A stretch of 64,000 nt of DNA from Spirochaetota bacterium (GTDB lineage Bacteria > Spirochaetota > UBA4802 > UBA5550), in the NCBI GenBank assembly GCA_003246895.1, contig QKCL01000036.1, positions 62,001 through 126,000 on the forward strand, given 5' to 3'. Each line of letters opens with the position of its first letter. Position 1 is the stretch's first letter. This document shows, in pieces, positions 50,562 through 59,888 of this stretch. Both the position numbers and the translations under genes were made by a program. Below the pieces are notes generated by a model. It was not told the origin of the DNA. It saw only the letters and a program-made list of their open reading frames with translations, and ran no database searches.

Positions 50562-50588
50562 CTTAACTGTTCCTTAATTGTCCCTTAA
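50562..50588 (+). promoter_or_regulatory. Phased CTTAA direct repeats upstream of the histidine kinase gene
   Basis: CTTAA starts at 50562, 50573 and 50584, exactly 11 bp apart, followed after a further 11 bp by TTGACA (50595). Head-to-tail repeats with 11-bp period are the classical OmpR/PhoB-type activator box. Confidence 0.7.
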
Positions 50589-50628
50589 TTTACATTGACA
50601 AAAAATGACCTTGAGAACTCTTTAAATA

Positions 50629-52323
50629 ATGAGCAATTCTAAAAATATCATCAGAATTTCAAGATACATCATCCTGTCGGGGTGTCTCTGTTTTCTTGTT
50701 TATTTCTGTTTTCTTCTGGTTTCATATTTTTACGGCATTGACCGTCAGAAAAAAAAATTTGAGGATATTGTTTTTCCTGAACTGAAAGAAAAAGTTGATG
50801 CCAGGACCGAACTTTTTTTCAGGCCCATAACCACAGGGCTGTCTCTCCTCTCCGAAACACTTGACTGGAACACTGTTATGCGGAATGCGGCATCGGGCCA
50901 CGGCCGCCTGAAGTCTGACATGAAAAAATGGGCTGAGAAACTTGGTGTAACCTCGGTCGGGGTTTCAGACAGGGACAGAAAAATCGTCTGGGATTACTGG
51001 TCAGATGATCCCATTGCCCTTGATCCTGAAAATCCGCGTGACGGGTGGTTTTTTGATTTCTGGAAAAGAGATAAAATACCGGACTGGACATATACCCTCT
51101 ATTCAGAAGACTCGGCAAAGGGCTATCAGCTATATCTTGACCGGTTAATACGCAGCAGAAAGGGGCGTCCAATCGGAAGCGTTGCAGCACAGATTTCCCT
51201 TAACAGGTTCAAGGAACAGCTGCTGGAAATAATCTCCGGAAATGAACGGATTTTCATTCTTGATGGAAAAGATAATATCCTCATCGATCTTTCCCGCAAT
51301 GAAATCGGGGACAAAGTAAAGAGTTTCGGATTTTCCAAATCCGGCATAGACCAAAATATAAAAAAAACGAGTGACCCCTTAATAAAAAAGATCCTGTCAC
51401 AGACTCATGACAATGTTTATCTTGATGCTGCCTATGAAAATATTTTTTACAATAAAACCTCTTTGTTTAACGGAGAGATATCAGTCTTTACCATCCTGGA
51501 TTCTGATCAATTTCTCCAGAAAGAAAGGAATAGATTAATAAAAGATCTTATTGTTCTGTTCGGCTCGTTCTCCATCTTCATAGGGGGAATGCTCATAAAC
51601 ATGATGCTCTATTCTCAAAAGCTTAAATCCCATGCCATGAGCCTTAATAAGGGCAAATCAAAATTTGAAGACCTGCTGTTTATTATTACCCATGGTATAG
51701 GGAGTGAAATCCTGGCGCTTCAGAAAAACATGGAAGCATTACCCCCTGAAGTCTCTTCCGGGCTGAATCTGCGTTTCAATGAAATGTCCCTCATGATACA
51801 GAATGCAGTTAATGCTGCACGGCTGGATGAGAGTAAGAATCTCATCGTATTCAAGAATTATGATTTTTCATGGCAGTGGAAGAAACTGGCAGGCAGTTTC
51901 AGGCAGTTGTCTGTAAACAAGGGGCAGACATTTTCTGTTTCCCCTGATGTTCACTGCATAATCAATAATGATGAAGAGATGGTCTATCAGATTCTTGAAA
52001 ACCTTGTTTCAAACGCCATAAAATTTGCCCCCCGTAATGGAGAGGTGAAACTTGACTGCCGCATAGATGGAGACATTCTTTTAATCACAATAAGCGATTC
52101 CGGTTCCGGTTTTCTTCCCGAAGAAAGGAAGGACATGTTTCTAAAATTTAAAAAACTGAGCACCAAGCCCACCGGAGGGGAACGTTCAACGGGTCTTGGC
52201 CTCTATATCACAAAGCAGCTTGCCGATGCATGCGGTATCAGATTAGTACTTTCTGAAGATTCAGAGGGCCATTCAGGGGCGGTATGGATGCTTGAACTGA
52301 AGACAGCTCAGTCCGGGATATAA
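50629..52323 (+). CDS. Membrane sensor histidine kinase
   Basis: 564 residues. TM1 (about 12-33) and TM2 (about 306-328) enclose an extracytoplasmic sensor domain of about 270 residues (LFFRPITTGLSLLSETLDWN ... LFNGEISVFTILDSDQF) of the CHASE4/Cache-like kind. Then a dimerisation region with probable phospho-acceptor His355 in FIITHGIGSEIL, and an ATPase domain: N-box NLVSNAIKFAP, DSGSGFLPEE and GGERSTGLGLYI. It is convergent with an OmpR-type regulator gene, overlapping by 16 bases, and both promoters carry the same phased repeats, so the two form one system. No ribosome site precedes the ATG. Confidence 0.9.
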   Translation: MSNSKNIIRISRYIILSGCLCFLVYFCFLLVSYFYGIDRQKKKFEDIVFPELKEKVDARTELFFRPITTGLSLLSETLDWNTVMRNAASGHGRLKSDMKKWAEKLGVTSVGVSDRDRKIVWDYWSDDPIALDPENPRDGWFFDFWKRDKIPDWTYTLYSEDSAKGYQLYLDRLIRSRKGRPIGSVAAQISLNRFKEQLLEIISGNERIFILDGKDNILIDLSRNEIGDKVKSFGFSKSGIDQNIKKTSDPLIKKILSQTHDNVYLDAAYENIFYNKTSLFNGEISVFTILDSDQFLQKERNRLIKDLIVLFGSFSIFIGGMLINMMLYSQKLKSHAMSLNKGKSKFEDLLFIITHGIGSEILALQKNMEALPPEVSSGLNLRFNEMSLMIQNAVNAARLDESKNLIVFKNYDFSWQWKKLAGSFRQLSVNKGQTFSVSPDVHCIINNDEEMVYQILENLVSNAIKFAPRNGEVKLDCRIDGDILLITISDSGSGFLPEERKDMFLKFKKLSTKPTGGERSTGLGLYITKQLADACGIRLVLSEDSEGHSGAVWMLELKTAQSGI

Positions 52324-52991
52324 CAGTAACCTGTGCCTCGGTGAGTTTCAATCCTTCCTGCACAGTCTCCATGATTTGTAAGGAGATTTTTTACTTTGTT
52401 TATATGTACCCATATGGAGTTATCGCTTACATAAAATCCCTGCCAGATAATCTGTCCTATTTTTTCTTTACTGTAGACCTTTCCCGGATTTTGAGCAAGA
52501 AGGTAGATTATATCAAATGTTTTGCCGCCAAGGTCAAAGACCTGGTCTCCGGAAAGTATCTGGCGGGTATTGGGGTCAAGTATGAGATTGCCGCAGTGAA
52601 TCTGCTTCGATTTGCATGATTCAAACTTGCGCAGAGAACGTTTAATGCGCGCAAGTGTCTCACCGGCGTGATAGGGCTTTGTTATGAAGTCTTCCGCTCC
52701 AAGTTTGAAACATTCAAGGCGTTCCTGCATGTCCAGTGTGGTGGATACTATGATTATACAGAGTTCAGGGTCAATCTCCAGAAGCTGGGATATGATGAAC
52801 CGTCCGTTTATATCGGGAAGGTCCAGATCCAGAAGAATAAGTGATATTTTACCTGATTTGACAGCCTCAATGGCAGGTAATGCCGCAGATGCCTCGATAT
52901 AGTTGTATCCCTCATTCTTGAGAATTACAGCAAGAGATTCCCGGTCAGCATCCTGGTCATCTACAATCAAAATAACAGGTTTATATTCCAT
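52308..52991 (-). CDS. OmpR-family response regulator
   Basis: 227 residues from ATG 52991 (a TTG two codons upstream is possible). Receiver domain: ILIVDDQDADRESLAVIL, phospho-acceptor Asp55 in LLDLDLPDINGR, and the FITKPYHAGET switch. Winged-helix domain: LILDPNTRQILSGDQVFDLG, KTFDIIYLLAQNPGKVYS, and VHINKVKNLL ending RGTGYCYIPD. Partner of the convergent kinase. Phased repeats at 53043-53069 lie in its promoter. No ribosome site is visible; -35 TTGACA is close to the ATG, so the message may be leaderless. Confidence 0.92.
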   Translation of the reverse strand: MEYKPVILIVDDQDADRESLAVILKNEGYNYIEASAALPAIEAVKSGKISLILLDLDLPDINGRFIISQLLEIDPELCIIIVSTTLDMQERLECFKLGAEDFITKPYHAGETLARIKRSLRKFESCKSKQIHCGNLILDPNTRQILSGDQVFDLGGKTFDIIYLLAQNPGKVYSKEKIGQIIWQGFYVSDNSIWVHINKVKNLLTNHGDCAGRIETHRGTGYCYIPD

Positions 52992-53042
52992 TCGCAATTT
53001 ATTGCATTACAACAGTGTTTTTGTCAATGATACTTGCTGAAT

Positions 53043-53069
53043 TTAATCAAAAATTAAGTAAGAATTAAG
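53043..53069 (-). promoter_or_regulatory. Phased CTTAA-type direct repeats upstream of the response regulator gene
   Basis: On the minus strand CTTAA, CTTAA and a degenerate ATTAA are spaced exactly 11 bp apart, just upstream of a TTGACA (-35) for the regulator gene. The same box lies before the kinase gene (50562-50588). Confidence 0.68.
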
Positions 53070-53297
53070 GATAGTGCAGGTTCTGCCGTGATTCATTTAT
53101 TGACAGGGAATATTTGTGATATAATCTATAAAATCTATAAAAAAATGAATGCCGGAGAAATTCTTTCCAGGCCATGGATGCGGTCCCTGTGAAAGGGATG
53201 AAACATCATTGGCCTTAAAGTTTATTGAATACTCACCAGCACATACGCAGACCGACATTCAGATTTTTTATTCTTAAAATTTTAAATGAGGAAACAT

Positions 53298-53858
53298 ATG
53301 AAGAAAAGCACTATCCTGGTACTCATCGCAATAGTTTCGATTTCTTTCGCATCTACAGGCTCAGCCGTTCCAAAATTCATCAAAAATGCGAAAGATAAAA
53401 TAACAGGCAAAGAGAAAAAGAAGAGTAAAAAAAACGCCACAGTAGTTCTGGTCAAGGGACTGCAGCTCACCTGGTGCGGTAAAGAAGTAAAAGATAATGG
53501 TTCGGTAACTATTCCCGGCCTGAAGGGGGTCGCTCTTCCTGTTAAAGGCGGCAGGTTTGATCTGGCTGTACCTGTAAATCCTGTTTTTGGTGATGAATTC
53601 GGATTAAGTCAGCAGTCCCAGATGGCCGAACTGAGTTTCGGAAATGCCAAAGTATACCTGTTTTCAATTATATCCTTCGCAAACAGCAGTACCTCAGAAG
53701 TAAAAGCCGACGGCAGGGGAGGAATTGCTTTCAGGATTATTTATTCAGATAAAAATGTCAGGGGAACAATAGACGGTAAAGCCGCATCATTAAAAAAAGG
53801 GTGGAACATAATAGGGGATAAAAAGAATCGGGAAGCCTCTCTTATGTGTGCAGGCTGA
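53298..53858 (+). CDS. Secreted protein, function unknown
   Basis: 186 residues from ATG 53298 (GAGGAAACAT upstream). Signal peptide MKKSTILVLIAIVSISFAST, then a lysine-rich segment (NAKDKITGKEKKKSKKN) and a beta-rich domain with one cysteine pair across the chain (WCGKEVK ... MCAG). The basic patch may bind an acidic ligand. No family recognised. Confidence 0.7.
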   Translation: MKKSTILVLIAIVSISFASTGSAVPKFIKNAKDKITGKEKKKSKKNATVVLVKGLQLTWCGKEVKDNGSVTIPGLKGVALPVKGGRFDLAVPVNPVFGDEFGLSQQSQMAELSFGNAKVYLFSIISFANSSTSEVKADGRGGIAFRIIYSDKNVRGTIDGKAASLKKGWNIIGDKKNREASLMCAG

Positions 53859-53987
53859 TATCTGCCGCTGTCATATTTATGGGCCAGTTGAAAGGCTCTT
53901 CGTAATAACAGCCCTGTTTCATATCAGCCATTAAATGATATAACTCAGGGCAGACGTTTTTAAACTGAAATATATACAGGAGAATTT

Positions 53988-55943
53988 ATGAAAAGAATAT
54001 TTACCGCGGGAATACTTATGTTATCCCTTGTTATTTTTTCTCAAAGTCTGTCTGCAGCTACTGTGCATCCCTTCATGGATGCAATTCATAAAAAGGACAG
54101 AAATAAAGTCGCCCTCCTCATACGTCAGGGAGTGGATGTCAACATGAAGCATCAGGATACTGCACTGGTCGATGCAATTGATGCAATCCCAAAGGGCTTT
54201 GATATTGAAATTGTCAAGATGCTTATCAATGCAAAAAAAATCAATGTAAATAAATACAGCACACGCCCCATGGGAGCCTTCAGCTGGTACCGCACTCCGC
54301 TCATTGCCGCTGTCTGCACGGGAAGAATTGAAGTGGTAAAGCTCCTTCTTAAAAAGGGGGCAAAGGTCAACCTCACTGACCAGCATTTACCTGTCTCCAG
54401 TATTATCGGCCCTCAGCCTTTGAACACGGCACTTCATTACGCGGCTGAAAATGGATTCTATGAAATCGCGGAACTGCTTATTAATAACGGCGCGAAAATA
54501 GAACAGCTTAATTCCACAGGGATAACCCCGCTCATAGCGGCAGTGATGAAAATTTCCGACAGATCAAAGGAAGCAGAGAAGGAGAACGCCTGCAAAGTTA
54601 TTTCGCTTCTTCTGAAGAAAGGGGCGAAAGTGGATAACTGCCCATTCTCTCCCAATACAAAGTATCTTAAAGTAGATCTCCCCAAGGGGACAACTGCCGC
54701 AATTAATCCGAAAGTCATTGTCAGGGGTGGAGGAGGTGTAACCGCCCTTTACTATACTGCGAAGAATGGATTTGTTGAAGGGGCAAAGCTCCTGATCGAC
54801 GGAGGTGCGAAAATCGGGTTTCAGCACTACACTGCTAAAGCTACACCGATCATGGCCGCTGCAGGAGCTGATAAAACAGAAATGGTGAGGCTTCTTCTTG
54901 ACAGAGGGGCGGATATTGAATCGGCCGATGTACTGGGAACCAACTCGCTTCTTCTGACTGCGTCAGGCCTTCTGTATAATACAGCTTCTCTCCTCCTTGA
55001 AAGAAAAGCCAATGTTAACGCCTATGTTAAACCCTTAGGGGCTAATGCACTTATGTATGCAATCAATCAGGGCCGAAAGGACAAAGAGAAAGACAGTATA
55101 AGAATGATGAACCTTCTCATTGATAAGGGAATTAATATAAACTTCCAGGGGCCCCAGGGGAATACAGCCCTGATGTACGCATCGGGATGGGGAATTGTAA
55201 CCAGAAATCCTGAAAGGGCAAGGATACTTCTTGATAAAGGGGCAAAGGTAAACCTGAAGAACAGGAAAGGCGAAACAGCCCTGATGATGGCCGCAAACAG
55301 GGGTTATGTTGAGATAGCGAAACTGCTGATTGAGAAGGGCGCTGATCTTGAAATTAAGGATTCGAACGGCCGCACTGCCCTAATGAACGCATCAGCGGCA
55401 ACGATTGACCTGAAAGACAACAACAGCGACTTCCCTGAACTTGTAAAACTCCTCCTTGATAAAGGAGCCAATATCAACGCCAAGGACAAGAATAAAAGTA
55501 CAGCACTGTCGCTGGCAACAAAAAACGGGCATAAGAAAATTGTGGCAATTCTAAAGGCAAAGGGGGGTAAGACAGACTCCGCCGAAAAGAAGGATGAATC
55601 GGGTAAAGCAGTAATCGGTATCTGGGAAGGGTTTCAGAACTCCAATCCATATGACCTTCATCGTTTTATTTTTAAAAGTGATAATACATGGACCTATGAA
55701 ATTAAACCTACTGCAAAGATGCTGAAGCAGGTTCCGAAAGCACAGCAGAAGTACCTTGCAGATACTTATAAGAACAGGGCTAAACAGCTGGGTAATAAGG
55801 GAACTTATTCATTCAGGGAACAGTGGCTGGTTCTGAAAACAAACTCATTCTTCAGTCCAGATAGAGTATTCGCATGGAGCGTTAAAAAAACCAAACTGAA
55901 CCTGAACGGTACAGAGTACATTTTAAATAAAAAGAGTAAATAG
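53988..55943 (+). CDS. Secreted ankyrin-repeat protein
   Basis: 651 residues with a signal peptide (MKRIFTAGILMLSLVIFSQS, LSAATVHPF). About ten ankyrin repeats cover residues 25-530 (examples: GVDVNMKHQDTALVDAIDAI; YHAAENGFYEIAELLINNGA type; GETALMMAANRGYVEIAKLL; GRTALMNASAATIDLKDNN). The last 120 residues are a lipocalin-like beta domain (IGIWEGFQNSNPYDLHRFIF, WSVKKTKLNLNGTEYIL). CAGGAGAAT precedes the ATG. Exported ankyrin proteins mediate protein-protein contacts; whether it acts in the periplasm or outside is unknown. A strong hairpin follows the gene. Confidence 0.88.
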   Translation: MKRIFTAGILMLSLVIFSQSLSAATVHPFMDAIHKKDRNKVALLIRQGVDVNMKHQDTALVDAIDAIPKGFDIEIVKMLINAKKINVNKYSTRPMGAFSWYRTPLIAAVCTGRIEVVKLLLKKGAKVNLTDQHLPVSSIIGPQPLNTALHYAAENGFYEIAELLINNGAKIEQLNSTGITPLIAAVMKISDRSKEAEKENACKVISLLLKKGAKVDNCPFSPNTKYLKVDLPKGTTAAINPKVIVRGGGGVTALYYTAKNGFVEGAKLLIDGGAKIGFQHYTAKATPIMAAAGADKTEMVRLLLDRGADIESADVLGTNSLLLTASGLLYNTASLLLERKANVNAYVKPLGANALMYAINQGRKDKEKDSIRMMNLLIDKGININFQGPQGNTALMYASGWGIVTRNPERARILLDKGAKVNLKNRKGETALMMAANRGYVEIAKLLIEKGADLEIKDSNGRTALMNASAATIDLKDNNSDFPELVKLLLDKGANINAKDKNKSTALSLATKNGHKKIVAILKAKGGKTDSAEKKDESGKAVIGIWEGFQNSNPYDLHRFIFKSDNTWTYEIKPTAKMLKQVPKAQQKYLADTYKNRAKQLGNKGTYSFREQWLVLKTNSFFSPDRVFAWSVKKTKLNLNGTEYILNKKSK

Positions 55944-55960
55944 ATTAGTGAGTATTATAC

Positions 55961-56003
55961 CCCCCGTCCCCGGACAGGCTCTGAGCCTTTCCGGGGACGG
56001 GGG
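55961..56003 (+). terminator. Strong GC-rich hairpin after the ankyrin gene
   Basis: CCCCCGTCCCCGGA (55961-55974) pairs perfectly with TCCGGGGACGGGGG (55990-56003), a 14-bp stem with a 15-base loop. No T-run follows, so it may terminate imperfectly or stabilise the message end. Confidence 0.55.
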
Positions 56004-56414
56004 AAATCCCGCCGTCCGTAATAACATCTTTCATCCGTAGACCGAGACAGTTGCTGTGAAATGAATCTGTTGAATAAGCATAATAAAGTTCATGTTCAGT
56101 AACCGGAACCGTTATAATAATTTACCAGTCATTATATCTTCAGGATTCCCTTTTTAAAAAGAATACCCGCAAATACCGGTTCTGCAATCTCCATCAATAA
56201 GGCAAAGATTCTTTATGGTTTTTCCTGAACCAATTAGTGTTCTAAAAAGAGTTGATTTTCATACAAACTCAATCTACCATTCTGCTCAATGGCATGAATA
56301 AAGATATTGAGCAGATGCATGCAGAACGTTGTATAAAATGGCCAGTATCTTATTATGTCTTTTAGAAGAAATTTGAGATTAACATTAAATCTGAGAAAGA
56401 AGAAATTTTTAATT
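56004..56414. other. Intergenic region without a convincing gene
   Basis: No gene or structured element I can support beyond the hairpin at its left edge. Confidence 0.35.
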
Positions 56415-56537
56415 ATGAATAAATGGGGATTCTTGCGTGAAACATCTGATCTTGCAAAAAAAGCCGGTAAAGATGCAGATACCGGGCTGCACAGAACCGG
56501 ATTAGAAGATTATCTCGGAGTAATTTTTCATGAATAG
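56415..56537 (+). pseudogene. Short fragment resembling the N-terminus of a DUF559-like nuclease family
   Basis: 40 codons from ATG 56415: MNKWGFLRETSDLAKKAGKD and the tail TGLHRTGLEDYLGVIFHE. The pattern GxxxxTGLxRTGLxDYLxVIFP opens a family of restriction-like nucleases that I recall, but the DWIHD-type continuation is absent. The frame ends inside the start of the HNH gene (overlap 8 bases). Probably a truncated remnant; a tiny gene is the alternative. Confidence 0.45.
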
Positions 56538-56850
56538 ATGGAATATCCCTGAAGAAATGGAAAAGGAAATAATTGAACGGGACAGGTTTTGTATATATTG
56601 CGGGATTGAAATGATTGAAAAGGTTCCCCAAGGGCAGTCAAGGAAGTATGCAGCAACCTGGGAGCACATAATTAATGACGGAACTATTGTTACAAAAGAA
56701 AATATTGCAAGATGTTGTTCTTCATGTAATTCCAGCAAAGGTACAAAGAAATTATCATACTGGATAAATTCAAAGTACTGTATAGAAAAGAATATAAATA
56801 AAAATACGGTTGCACCTGTAGTTAAAAATGCTCTGGAAAAAGGGTTATAG
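56530..56850 (+). CDS. HNH endonuclease
   Basis: 106 residues, the size of small free-standing HNH nucleases. ERDRFCIYCGIEMIEK begins the domain with a CxxC; ATWEHIINDG carries the metal-binding His-Asn; and NIARCCSSCNSSKGTKKLSY completes the zinc ribbon. Nicking or restriction activity is expected. It lies next to a fragment of another nuclease family, which hints at a former defence or homing locus. Confidence 0.87.
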   Translation: MNRWNIPEEMEKEIIERDRFCIYCGIEMIEKVPQGQSRKYAATWEHIINDGTIVTKENIARCCSSCNSSKGTKKLSYWINSKYCIEKNINKNTVAPVVKNALEKGL

Positions 56851-56869
56851 AAATCTAATGGAGAAAGTT

Positions 56870-57352
56870 ATGAAATATTTAGTACTGATTGCCGTTTTAT
56901 CTTTTACCCAGGTTTCCTATTCAGCCACTGTTACGGGAGATAAAATAAACGTCCGTTCCGTGCCGTCTCTTAAGGCAAAGAAAACAGGGGTTCAGTTGTC
57001 AAGAGGCGACAAGGTTTCTCTGACCAACGACAGTTATCATGTAAAACCCAAAACTGAAAAGATAGTCCCATACGGAACACACCCCTGGTGGCATGTTAGT
57101 TTTGAAAAAAACGGTACTTCAAATGAAGGGTATGTTTTCGGCGCTTTTATGATCTGGGAGATAGTAAAGAACTGCGGCATCCATGTAAAGCCAGATGAGA
57201 AAAGTAAGAGAATAAAAAAACTAAAAACCGGGGATAAGGTGGAGGTGCTGGAGGTGACAGAACCTGTTGATGATACAGCGGTTCCCTACTGGTGTTTTGT
57301 TAAGGACAGCACAGGCGTAAAAGGCTGGGTCTACTTTGATTATGTGCAGTAG
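56870..57352 (+). CDS. Secreted protein with two SH3-type domains
   Basis: 160 residues from ATG 56870 (GGAGAAAGTT upstream); ATGs further upstream overlap the HNH gene and lack a site. Signal peptide MKYLVLIAVLSFTQVSYSAT. Two bacterial SH3 domains: GDKINVRSVPSLKAKKTGVQ with a long loop and NEGYVFGAFM, then CGIHVKPDEKSKRIKKLKTG with GVKGWVYFDYV. Such domains often bind peptidoglycan. A periplasmic wall-binding role is likely. Confidence 0.82.
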   Translation: MKYLVLIAVLSFTQVSYSATVTGDKINVRSVPSLKAKKTGVQLSRGDKVSLTNDSYHVKPKTEKIVPYGTHPWWHVSFEKNGTSNEGYVFGAFMIWEIVKNCGIHVKPDEKSKRIKKLKTGDKVEVLEVTEPVDDTAVPYWCFVKDSTGVKGWVYFDYVQ

Positions 57353-57485
57353 CAGATGACCAATTATTATCATATAGCAGGGAATGACAGTTTGTTTTTT
57401 CGTTGGAGACGGAATGCAGTGCCGGTTCTGGTGGACGTTCCCGGACTCAGTTTTATTTTAAGATTATTATTTACAGGATGTATCT

Positions 57486-58007
57486 ATGAAAAATTCCTTT
57501 GTATGTACTGCTTTTCTGGTTATGGTTCTTTCTTCTTTATGTTTTTCCCGGGAGAAAAATATTTCTAAATTCGATGACAACCATAACATCTATGTAAATC
57601 CCAGATTTGAATTCAGAGTGGTTTTCCCTAAAACATTGATCCCACAATCTCCGCCGGCCAATGATGATGGACGGGTATTTGAATCAGAACAGAAAGATTT
57701 CATCTTAACCGTTTGGGGCAGCAACAATGCGCTGTCTGAAACTTTAAAGGCAAAATTCAGGTCTGCCATTGCTGAATATAAAACCGGAAATATCAGGTAT
57801 AAAGCATGCAGATCAGACCGGTATGTGATTTCGGGAATCAGAAATGATAAAATATTTTATGCCAAATCTGTATATGTTTCAGAAGAAAACAGATTCATAA
57901 ATCTGCTCATTGAATACAATGTGAGCGCGAAAAAGAAGTATAACAAAATAGCACTGGCTGTTTCAAAATCATTCAGGGAAGTGACACATCCGGAAAGAAA
58001 AAAATAA
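57486..58007 (+). CDS. Secreted protein, function unknown
   Basis: 173 residues with signal peptide MKNSFVCTAFLVMVLSSLCF. The mature part has one domain with an NPRFEFRVVFPKTLI start, SEQKDFILTVWGSNNALSE, and a helix at the end (KYNKIALAVSKSF). AGGATGTATCT precedes the ATG. A similar layout of N-terminal PRFxFRVxFP strand and C-terminal helix occurs in PsbP/DUF1795-type proteins, but I would not name the family. It may bind the same partners as the SH3 protein upstream. Confidence 0.65.
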   Translation: MKNSFVCTAFLVMVLSSLCFSREKNISKFDDNHNIYVNPRFEFRVVFPKTLIPQSPPANDDGRVFESEQKDFILTVWGSNNALSETLKAKFRSAIAEYKTGNIRYKACRSDRYVISGIRNDKIFYAKSVYVSEENRFINLLIEYNVSAKKKYNKIALAVSKSFREVTHPERKK

Positions 58008-58101
58008 TCACCAGCAATGTTTATTTTTTAAAAAGGGTCCGGAAGAATGCAGATTTTGTTATTGAACAGGTTTCAGTAATTCTTTAAGAAGAGGAATAAA
58101 T

Positions 58102-58725
58102 ATGACCCCCTCAACAGATGAAGTTATGGGATGTCCGGCCTGCCAAAAGGGAAAGTATTCCGAATACTATCAGCCCAGGATTTCCCGACTGGAGTTTCTT
58201 CAAATATTTTCACCGGACAATTCCGATGCCAATGAGGTTTCCTGCCCCCGGTGCGGAATGTGCTGGGTGGTTGAACGTGACAGCAATGGGGAAACAATGG
58301 TACTATACCGTTTGGCCGGGGAAACCCCGGACTATGAGGGGGTATGGTTTTTCCACGAATGCGCACCCAGGGGTGATGGTGACTGCCATTCAATCGAGTT
58401 AACACTGACAGCCCGGGGCAGCCTCTTTGCCGGCCGGATAGAGGAGTCCAGATGGAATGAATATAATATGGAAGAAACCATGAAAAGGGATATTTGGCCT
58501 GTTTCTGCACACCGTGAAGATGAGATGGTTATCGTTGAAATCAGGGGAGGAGAGCTTTATTTCGGTTATCAGGGATATTCAACCCTCTTTGCAGTTAAGG
58601 CGGTCCGGGTATTTAATGAATATCCCCGCAGGGATGTGGCTGAGGATAAACTGTTTGTGGCTGCTTCATGTGATTATCTGCGTACCAACACCCCATTCAG
58701 GGTATGGGCCCGGAAAGATCAATAA
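58102..58725 (+). CDS. Zinc-ribbon cytosolic protein, function unknown
   Basis: 207 residues. The N-terminus has CPACQKGKYSEYY and CPRCGMCW (Cys11/Cys14 and a second CxxC about 35 residues later), a probable zinc ribbon. The rest is a beta-rich domain (GVWFFHECAPRGDGDCHSIE, LTLTARGSLFAGRIEESRWN). AGAGGAATAA precedes the ATG. No family recognised; single gene, no strong neighbour link. Confidence 0.62.
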   Translation: MTPSTDEVMGCPACQKGKYSEYYQPRISRLEFLQIFSPDNSDANEVSCPRCGMCWVVERDSNGETMVLYRLAGETPDYEGVWFFHECAPRGDGDCHSIELTLTARGSLFAGRIEESRWNEYNMEETMKRDIWPVSAHREDEMVIVEIRGGELYFGYQGYSTLFAVKAVRVFNEYPRRDVAEDKLFVAASCDYLRTNTPFRVWARKDQ

Positions 58726-58853
58726 TCCTGATGGATTGTTCTATCCGCTCCGGTATTATATTACTTCATTGACATTCTCTGTGTTTTATTGAAAAAATTC
58801 CGATGAGCTGCAGGTTGCTGAAAACCTAATTATCATGAGAGAGGAAAATAAAA

Positions 58854-59075
58854 ATGGACGTATCTTTTATTCAGATTGTTTTATTTATGCTCTTTGTACT
58901 GGCCATTTTCGGTGCAAAAGCCACATGGTCTATTGTCATAAAAGTTCCCGGATACATCGGTGTGGGAATAGACAGCATTGAAGGATTGGTCATATCTGTT
59001 ATTGTCTTTGCTGCGGCTTTTTTTATCATTGCTCCTGTCATGGGGGTAGTCACGCTGTTTAAAAAGTTTTTCTGA
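58854..59075 (+). CDS. Small two-helix membrane protein
   Basis: 73 residues with two membrane spans (FIQIVLFMLFVLAIFGAKA and VISVIVFAAAFFIIAPVMGV). No family recognised. A weak AGAGGAAAAT precedes the ATG. Confidence 0.5.
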   Translation: MDVSFIQIVLFMLFVLAIFGAKATWSIVIKVPGYIGVGIDSIEGLVISVIVFAAAFFIIAPVMGVVTLFKKFF

Positions 59076-59155
59076 CATGGAAACCGGATTAAGTGTCAGA
59101 ACAGAAAGGGGTAATCTCCTGATGCGGAATTATCCCTGCTGTTAAAAAGGATCTG

Positions 59156-59647
59156 TCAGGGCTGTATGTTGTTTCTTATCATGTGACACGAAAGTGCCAC
59201 GACTGCAATGCCGAAAAGGATTATTCCAATCATGGCGTATATTCTTGAGTTATCTCCTTCAACAATGAAGAGGTCGGGGTCTTCATAGCTGTACCGCACC
59301 TTAAGGGCAGTGCCCAGGGGATATTTACGGCGTGAACTGTTGAGCTGCTCCCTGCTGACTAATGTTTTGCCGTCTCTGGTGGTATACTCAACTTCCATTG
59401 TATAGAGCAGAACACTTGCAGTACTGTCACCTGTCTCAAAATGTTCCTGATACCCGGTTACCTTTCCGGCGGCAGTGTCAGAATTTCTCCTCCATTTCAT
59501 CTCCATGAAGAGGACAGCTATGCCTGTAATAATGATTGCCGCGCCAGTGAAGGCCATAATAATCCGCGGATCCACACCTCTGTAATACATGACAGCAGCA
59601 GCTGCCATAAAACTGCCGATAAAAATAAAAAGCCCTTTCGATTTCAT
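59156..59647 (-). CDS. DUF3592-type membrane protein
   Basis: 163 residues from ATG 59647, with GAGG nine bases upstream. Two N-terminal spans (IFIGSFMAAAAVMYYRG; IIMAFTGAAIIITGIAVLF) precede a beta domain with AAGKVTGYQEHFETGDS ... EVEYTTRDGKTLV and YPLGTALKVRYSYEDPDLFI, then a last span (IGIILFGIAVVALSCHMIR). VRY-x(3)-DP near the end is the DUF3592 hallmark. Function unknown. Confidence 0.82.
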   Translation of the reverse strand: MKSKGLFIFIGSFMAAAAVMYYRGVDPRIIMAFTGAAIIITGIAVLFMEMKWRRNSDTAAGKVTGYQEHFETGDSTASVLLYTMEVEYTTRDGKTLVSREQLNSSRRKYPLGTALKVRYSYEDPDLFIVEGDNSRIYAMIGIILFGIAVVALSCHMIRNNIQP

Positions 59648-59888
59648 GGAAAACCTCATGTTCAATATATTATTACAATACCTGTTCATGTTTTTTCAGG
59701 ATTTTCCACTGAATAATAACGAAGGGTAAAAAAAATTGCCGCTGCGGTGAACCGGTCAGGATGCAGTGAGGGTGTAATGAATATCAGGTTTTTAAGGTGT
59801 TAATATTATCCGTTAAAATTGAAATGCCTTTGCAAAAATAATGAAACTGTAATAGTATGTATTACAAAAGTTATAGGGGATAACTCCA

